From: Lineus longissimus
Lineage: Eukaryota > Nemertea > Pilidiophora > Heteronemertea > Lineidae
Assembly (NCBI RefSeq): GCF_910592395.1
Contig: NC_088313.1
Coordinates: 7,568,501-7,632,500, forward strand
Direction of reading: 5' to 3'
Length of the DNA: 64,000 nt
Translations under genes and position numbers: made by a program
Part shown: in pieces, positions 57,393 to 64,000 of the stretch
Layout: every line of letters starts with the position of its first letter
Position numbering within the stretch: the first letter of the stretch is position 1
Notes under the pieces: generated by a model
Seen by the model: only the letters and a program-made list of their open reading frames with translations
The model's database searches: none
Told to the model about the DNA's origin: nothing

Positions 57393-57700
57393 GTCCTGTT
57401 TTGTCTACGAAATGGAGACGCCATCACCGTGTTCTAATGACAGCCCACCTAACAAAAAGCCGAAGCTGTTGGGTGCAAAAGTCGGTGCAGGCTGCCATAA
57501 ACGGTATTGTGGCAAATAACGTCGGAAATCGAAGGGACGACAATCTGTCCCCAAGCCAGACAATACCTGTTTATTCAATGTGGGGGATTCTGTTTCTGTC
57601 AAACCAGACAATTTAAAAAAGAGTGAGCGAACGTGCAAGAAGGTTTTGGAATGGTCGCAAAGAATTATCTGCTGGTTTGAAAAAATGTCCTGCTAACAAT
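57393..57700 (+). pseudogene. Degenerate coding exon, family unknown
   Basis: After an acceptor-like TTATATTTCCAG, an ATG at 57412 opens METPSPCSNDSPPNKKPKLL to VGAGCHKRYCGK (stop 57519). Another frame then reads FNVGDSVSVKPDNLKKSERT and CKKVLEWSQRIICWFEKM. The change in frame suggests a decayed exon. Confidence 0.28.
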
Positions 57701-58485
57701 AATGAAAGGATGTGTCAAAGTTGCTATAAGCATTTGTTCAGTCTGTGATTGTGATGTACATGTATGTTTGGTGCAAAATGAAGTGTTTTAACATCAACAT
57801 TGTATGTATCCAGAATGGTGTATTTCTCCCGCTATTCCCTTGCTCTATTTCAGAGTATTTCAGTAACTGTACTCCTATTTATATTAGAGAGGGTAAGAAG
57901 TCCTACGATAAATGCTAATGCTAACTTTATTGACGTCAATAAAGTTAGCATTACTGTTTATTGTAGTACATGTACTTCTTAACCTCGACTCCATTAAGCT
58001 GGGCTCAGGGGCGTTTGGGATCTTTCATGCGGATGGATCCCTTTGACACCCCCTGCAACCCCTGCAATCTTAAGGAACTTCATTGTCTCTTGCTTTCGCA
58101 GAGTTCTCCATGCCGGCAAACTTTATTGCTCAATCAACTCATTTTTACCGGGCACTCAGTGAAAATGTAGATACATTTATTTATTTGGGCACCGACTAAT
58201 ATTATGTAGTGACAGTTTTAACATTTCGTTGCCTACATATTGTATGATTTGTTATGTACCAGTATTTATCTTTTTATCCCTATGACAAATACAAGACTAG
58301 TTTTAACATTCAATCAGTGTGTTATAGCGTGCATTAGCATTGTGAATCTCTGGTGGTATATTCCTGTCTTTGCTTCTGGCCTTGTCATTATTTTCTAGAT
58401 CATTGATGTATTGTGAATGTTGTTGTAAATATATGTGAATAAGCAATCAAATTAAATATTGAGTTTTTCATTATACGTACATCCC
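57701..58485. other. No gene recognised
   Basis: AT-rich; contains a short perfect inverted repeat near 57925-57950 (CTAACTTTATTGACGTC, inverted). Confidence 0.4.
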
Positions 58486-58489
58486 TTGG

Positions 58490-58880
58490 GCATCCCCTCC
58501 AGCTCGTAGTTGTGGCATGTCCTAAGCGAACACTTAGGATCCCATCAAACTGGGTGAGACACTAACATCCCCTCCTAGTTGTGATATGCCCTCAGCGACC
58601 ACCTTTAATCCCACCATGGTACAACATAACAGGACCTTTACATTAGGGACATCAAGCTTGGTGAGACTGCATCTCCTCCTAGTTGTGACTTGTCCTAAGC
58701 GACCACCTTGGATTCTATCATGGTACAACATAACAGTACCTTTACATTAGGGACATCAAGCTTGGTGAGACACTAACATCCCCTCCTAGTTATGATATGC
58801 CCTAAGCGACCACCTTTAATTCCACCATGGTGCAACATAACAGGAGACCTTATATTATGGACATCAAGCTGGGTGATAAT
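58490..58880. repeat. About 105-bp tandem repeat, nearly 4 copies
   Basis: Units contain CATCCCCTCCTAGTTGTGA, CTAAGCGACCACCTT and GGGACATCAAGCTTGGTGAG. The copies are diverged. Confidence 0.88.
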
Positions 58881-59589
58881 ACTGGGCTTGTCTTTGGATC
58901 CCGGGGGATGGGGAGAAACCGTCACATCCACATGTCCACTGCACAACGATTGTTCATGTGCATGTTCTTATAATTTTGTGGCAGGACGATAGCTTATGGG
59001 GATGGATTACTCCAATATCTCACAAGAACACCTTATAGAAATAGAATAATGTAATATTTCAGTCGTCAGGGGGAAATAGCTGGTTATCAATCGTTATAAG
59101 TCCAAAACAAGGCATCAGTAGATGCGGTGTCCCCCGCTGAGGGGATGGTTTGTTGGAGGGTGGTGTTTTCGAGTTGGGGGTCTGAAAATGGAATGTATGG
59201 GCTTTCTGAAATTTGGAAGGAAGTCCTTGGGTCTGAAATGGTGATTAGAGAGCATGGAACTGATGAAGTGGTGAAATCATGGTGGTAATACAGAATTTAC
59301 TATAACAGTATGATAATAATATACCTGGAGTGGCTGGTGATGGACGTTGGTCGATTAGACTGTAGTGAAGACAAGCCTATTGGCGTCTGATTCACAATGT
59401 GGTTTGTGAGGAGTGTCATAGTCGTCAACAGTGTAGCTTACGTATTTCGAAGACCAGTGGAATTGGCGGCGTCAAATTATTAGTGAAATTTATAATTTAC
59501 AAATTACAAATTACAAATCGTTTATTGAAACCGTGTAAAAAGTTACATTTTACATAAGATGAAAGTACAATGACCATAAGCATGATGAA

Positions 59590-60240
59590 CTAAATAACTG
59601 GTGTGACATTGTTGTGGATTTGGTGGTGTGCAGCTGGAGGAGTGGACAATGTCACAACCAGGGTTCCTACATTCTGTACAGTGGAACCTCCGTTAGTAGA
59701 CACCTCTCTATTAAAGACAACCTTTCCAATAAGGACACTGGTTTTGGTCCCAAATTGGTTGTTTCCATTCAATTTTGACTTCTCTAATCAGTCTTTGGGT
59801 GTTCCGAATGCTTGACACATTTCGAACATGTTTTGGTTGGAAACAACCCTACAGTCTTACACTTATGGCTGAATGAATGACAGTGCATTTTCGTGTAAGC
59901 TTGGTGACGAAATGCTGCGACACTATTCGTCACCAACATGCTTGATGGGTGGTGCCATCTGCACAAAGGACGATGAATTAAATAACTGATGTGACATTGT
60001 CGCTGCATTTGCAGGTGTCCACATCGAGGAGTAGATGATGTCACTACATGTACCAGGGTTTGTACTTTCATATACAGTGGACCTACTTTTTGTGGACACC
60101 TTTCTATTGAGGACAACCTCTTTAATAAGGACAGTAGTTTTTGGTTCCAAATTGGTTGTTTCCATTCAACTCGACTTCTCAGTTTAGGACACCTCTCTGT
60201 TAAAACAGCACTTTTCAGTCCCTGGCGCATTTCTGGAAAT
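59590..60240. mobile_element. Two Tc1/pogo-like MITE fragments
   Basis: Two related copies (59600-59800 and 59970-60215) contain CAGTGGAACCTCCG or CAGTGGACCTAC, then GACACCTCTCTATTAAAGAC and GGTYCCAAATTGGTTG. CAGTGGAACCTC resembles pogo/Tigger terminal repeats. Duplicated flanks (AAATAACTG[G/A]TGTGACATTG) show that the copies arose by segmental duplication. Confidence 0.5.
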
Positions 60241-60852
60241 TTCATGCTATAGAGCAATTGGTTCAGCTAAGTGACAAGAACAGTACTATAAGACGGTTTT
60301 AAAAAGTTAAAAATTATTTATTTAAATGACATATGAATGGTTCAGCAGTAATTGGCAGTGTGCATTATGTAATGAAATATGATTTACATAATATAACATT
60401 TTTGTGACAAATAGTACAGATGATGGATAAATCGATACAGTGGATAGCTGTTAGAATATGCAATACATGCAATAGCATTTGTTTTTATTGAGATTTTGCG
60501 AGAACCAAGTTGTATTTTGACAAGATAATAGAAAGCCAATAACACTACAAGAACATGACTTCAATACATTGACATTGTAGTACTTGGTATACTAAAAATA
60601 TTCAAAGATGGGTATCTTGAGTTAAAGTACAAGATGTATGAATGAAGGAGGCACTCGGGTAAGAAATGGTGTCGCTAATGAAAGATTAGAATTAAGACAT
60701 ATCTCTGTATTTCATGTGGTGTACTGACAAATGGTGCAGTTTGTTAGCAATTTTGTACATAGTTGGTGTGTCATGTTTATTCATACATCTTGCTATATAA
60801 AAGCGAGTGAGAGAGGCATTGTGACATTAGAGTGTTGTATATCTATAGAATA

Positions 60853-61042
60853 TGTGACCCGTCACAGCAAAACCAGGTACATGTCGCACAGAAGATGAGC
60901 CTAAATGACACCAGGAGATAATGGAAGAAATTGATGTGCTCATATTTTACAAAAGGCAGACAATAGATAAATGAACAAACAGTCCGTCTCAACCTGCCAA
61001 GCTCAGAGCGACATGCGCCTGGTTTTGCTGTGACGGGTCACA
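60853..61042. mobile_element. 190-bp MITE, TA target site
   Basis: Inverted ends of about 35 bp start TGTGACCCGTCACAGCAAAA and are flanked by TA on both sides (60851-60852 and 61043-61044), consistent with a Tc1/mariner-type MITE. Confidence 0.75.
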
Positions 61043-62070
61043 TATACAAAGTTTACATAAAACAAGATTTGTATGTTTATTTAGGAGGAGTACAAAAGTT
61101 GTATATAAAATGCCGACTTCATAATGATTTATATGACACAAAATTTGACATGACAGCATTTTATAAAATATGAATAATCTATAATGAGAATAGTTTTGTA
61201 GCACCAATGATTTGAAAATACTGAATTTATTTATTGCATGAATAGAACACAAAAAACAGGATGATTACATGATTGTCACATGCGTGAAATATATTGTCAT
61301 GGATGGGCATTGGGAACAAAAAGAATTGCTGTTATCAGCTGCATTGGTAGCGATTGCTTTAGCTGATTTTCAGAAACTGACAGGAATGAGAATGTTGATA
61401 TAGTGTTGAAAAAATATTTTTATAACATACATTGCATTCAAATAACACTAAGAAGTAGACGAGTACTAATTTCGCACACTTGAAAATATTTGGACATTGA
61501 CTGTCACTGGTAGTGGTAGTAGAGTAATTACATGCCATCAGCAGCACTAATTCAGACAGTTTTCGCTGTGCTTCAGTAACTGACTGGAATGACTAAGTTT
61601 GATTGTGCTGAAATGATACATAATAACGTACATTGCATAAACAAAATGATTACAAGATTTGTACTGTCTTGAAATATATGGACAGGGACAGTCACTGGAA
61701 GTTTGACATGCCATCAGTTGCACTGCTCCCGACAGTTTTCACTGTGCTTCAGTAACTGACTTGAATGACTAAGTTTGATTGTTCTGTATTTGCCTCCATT
61801 TGGATTTTGTGAACAAAAGTTACTAACCTTGTGTAATTGAAGTGTCGAATTCGCCTTGGTCGAAATGATAATACAGTAAATAAATCTATTGAATGTTGCT
61901 GAAAAGAAAACATTTACTACGTTAGAAGCCATGTACATGATAACACCACCACCACCATTATCAATATCATCACAAGTCAACTGGGGAATATGTGTGATAT
62001 TTGTTCAAAACTTGCGTATATGGTATTTGCAGGTCTATTGTATTGTAACATATTTTTCACTTTCAAAATT
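61043..62070. other. No gene recognised
   Basis: AT-rich sequence. 61340-61560 and 61640-61760 share diverged segments (TTGACTGTCACTGG, CAGTAACTGACTGGAATGAC), an old duplication. Confidence 0.4.
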
Positions 62071-62074
62071 AACT

Positions 62075-62132
62075 TTTTGGCTCACTGTAGGGGAGTCTAT
62101 ACAATACCGCAGTGTCCGTCGTCCGTCGTCGT

Positions 62133-62164
<32 letters not shown>

Positions 62165-63743
62165 CGTCGTATCCTAGTTCAAAAACAGTGGCACGTTTCT
62201 TAACCGCTAGGCCTATGAACTTAAAACTTTGTACACATGACCCCCTAGGTCAGATGACCCGTGACACTAAATTTCTGTCCGATCTGATTCTCTACTTGGC
62301 CACCAGGGGGCCAAATGTGGATATCTAAAAAGTGTGATATCTCGCTTTTTAGTGACTTGTTTTCGATGAAACTTTTGTTGTAGGTACTCATAGCAAATAT
62401 ACATCTTATATCATACGGGTTTTTAATTTGACCTACTTTTCAAGGTCACAGAGGTCATATGGCGTAAATTGGCCGTTAGAGTGTAAACTATGGCACGTTT
62501 CTTAACCACTAAAGCTATGAACTTGAAACTTGGTACATATAACCCCCTATATCACATAGCCTCTGGTGCTGAATTTCAGTTTGATCTGATTCTCAACTTT
62601 GCCACCAGGGGGCCAAAAGTGGAAATCTAAAAAGTGTGATATCTCGCTTATAAGTGACTTGTTTTCGATAAAATTTTTATGGTAGGTACCCTTAGGAAGA
62701 ATACATCACATATCTTACGGGTTTTCAATTTGACCTACTTTTCAAGGTCACAGAGGTCATATGGCGTAAATTGGCCGTTAGAGTGTAAACTATGGCACGT
62801 TTCTTAACCACTAAAGCCATGAACTTGAAACTTGGTACATATAACCCCCTATATCACATAGCCTCTGGTGCTGAATTTCAGTTTGATCTGATTCTCAACT
62901 TTGCCACCAGGGGGCCAAAAGTGGAAATCTAAAAAGTGTGATATCTCGCTTATAAGTGACTTGTTTTCGATAAAATTTTTATGGTAGGTACCTTAGGAAG
63001 AATACATCACATATCTTACGGGTTTTCAATTTGACCTACTTTTCAAGGTCACAGAGGTCATATGGCGTAAATTGGCCGTTAGAGTGTAAACTATGGCACG
63101 TTTCTTATTCTTAACCAGTAAAGCTATGAACTTGAAACTTGGTGCATATAACCCCCTACATCAGATAACCTCTGATGCCAAATTTTGGCTCGATCTGATT
63201 CTTTATTCGGCCACCAGGGGGCCATAATGGAAAAAGTAAGAAGTGCAATATCTTGCTTATTTTTAGTGATTCGTTTTCAATAACATTTTTATGGTAGGTT
63301 CTCCTAGCAAGGATACATCACATATCATATGAGTTTTTGATCTGACCTGCTTTTCAAGGTCACAGAGGTCAAATGGCGTAAATTTGTCGTTTGATTGTAA
63401 CTATGGCACGTTTCTTAACCACTAAAGCTTTGAACTTGAAATTTGATACACATGACTCCCTACGTCATGTAACCTGGGACACCGAATTTCGATCTGATCT
63501 GGTACTCAACTCGGCCACCAGGAGGCCAAAACTAAAATAGGTAAAAAGTGCAATATCTCGTTTATTATTGACTTGTTTTTGATGATATTATTATGGTACT
63601 TACTCCAAGCAACGATACATCACATGTCATACCGACTTTGGTTTGACCTATATACTATACATGTACAATGTTTCTTAATCTGGATGAATTACAAAGCACC
63701 AAATATCTATACGGTGAGCACAATGGCCCCTGGCCGTTTCATT
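62075..63743 (+). mobile_element. HINE-like element, family B, copy 3
   Basis: Complete: TTTTGGCTCACTGTAGGGG, a long CCGTCGT/(CGT)n tract, five repeats of about 300 bp (GGCACGTTTCTT near 62190, 62490, 62790, 63095 and 63400), then TACGGTGAGC, a hairpin (AATGGCCCCTGGCCGTT) and TCATT. It has one more repeat than copy 2 (53114-54556), so repeat number varies within the family. Confidence 0.66.
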
Positions 63744-64000
63744 TACTAGAAATTATGAATCAATACTAACCGTAAGAAGCGTATGAAATTACAGAAGGCC
63801 TTCGTCGAAAATATGTAATGTACTTGTACTCATTCGTGTCATTAAACCTGAAAGCAGCACAGCATAACAGTGAAATTACCGTGACATCAATGGATGTCAA
63901 ACTAACGTAGTGACGTAAATTTGAATTCGAAGTGCACAATTTCACAATTAAGGTTTTGAACACATTGAGAACTGAAAAACTTCATACAAATGCTTTCACA

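Overview
The window is eukaryotic nuclear DNA, most likely from a marine invertebrate. Introns have GT/AG borders, genes are split into exons, there are no operons or Shine-Dalgarno sites, and repeats dominate. The repeat spectrum (PIF/Harbinger, hAT, MULE, BEL/Pao, Ty3/gypsy, LINE ORF1, pearl/HINE-like elements with CCGTCGT microsatellites) fits a mollusc, brachiopod, annelid or invertebrate deuterostome. I cannot choose between these from sequence alone.

Layout. 1-770: two exons of a TTF-type zinc-finger (ZNF862/KIAA1586-like) gene. 1553-2697: a Ty3/gypsy RT-RNase H fragment fused to the truncated end of a large gene (2700-6119). 7130-8980: a BEL/Pao 3' end, cut by a HINE-like element (8982-10459). 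10853-12927: three exons of a SAP + SWIM + YqaJ-type gene. 15786-16908: HINE family A. 17315-17581: a small secreted-peptide gene. 18976-27272: a four-exon gene of the same superfamily as 2700-6119, split by a 3.1-kb Harbinger element with perfect TTA target duplications. 28.0-30.3 kb: two satellite arrays. 30841-31619: OB-fold-like exons. 32308-35226: a decayed hAT-derived gene. 36426-37066: a foldback MITE. 37341-40488: a two-OB-fold gene whose first exon carries a second HINE-A. 40517-45049: HINE-D, a Harbinger gene pair and a MULE pseudogene. 45-64 kb: mostly repeats, with a LINE ORF1 relic, a 5S-related fragment, MITEs and four more HINE-type elements.

How it fits together. Most coding sequence is minus-strand and belongs to multi-copy, mobile or mobile-derived families. 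The most interesting item is the large gene superfamily seen twice (2.7-6.1 kb and 19.0-27.3 kb). It has N-terminal CxxC/HxxxC zinc modules, a conserved DNVDHN-type core, and at its C-terminus acidic motifs arranged like a PIN/FEN nuclease. Both copies are broken. In the better copy each lesion can be read: a transposon, a 20-bp duplication, a nonsense codon and two frameshifts. Around it lie ssDNA-binding-like OB-fold genes, a YqaJ-type recombinase/nuclease gene, and five structural families of Helentron-like (HINE) non-autonomous elements that share one terminal design.
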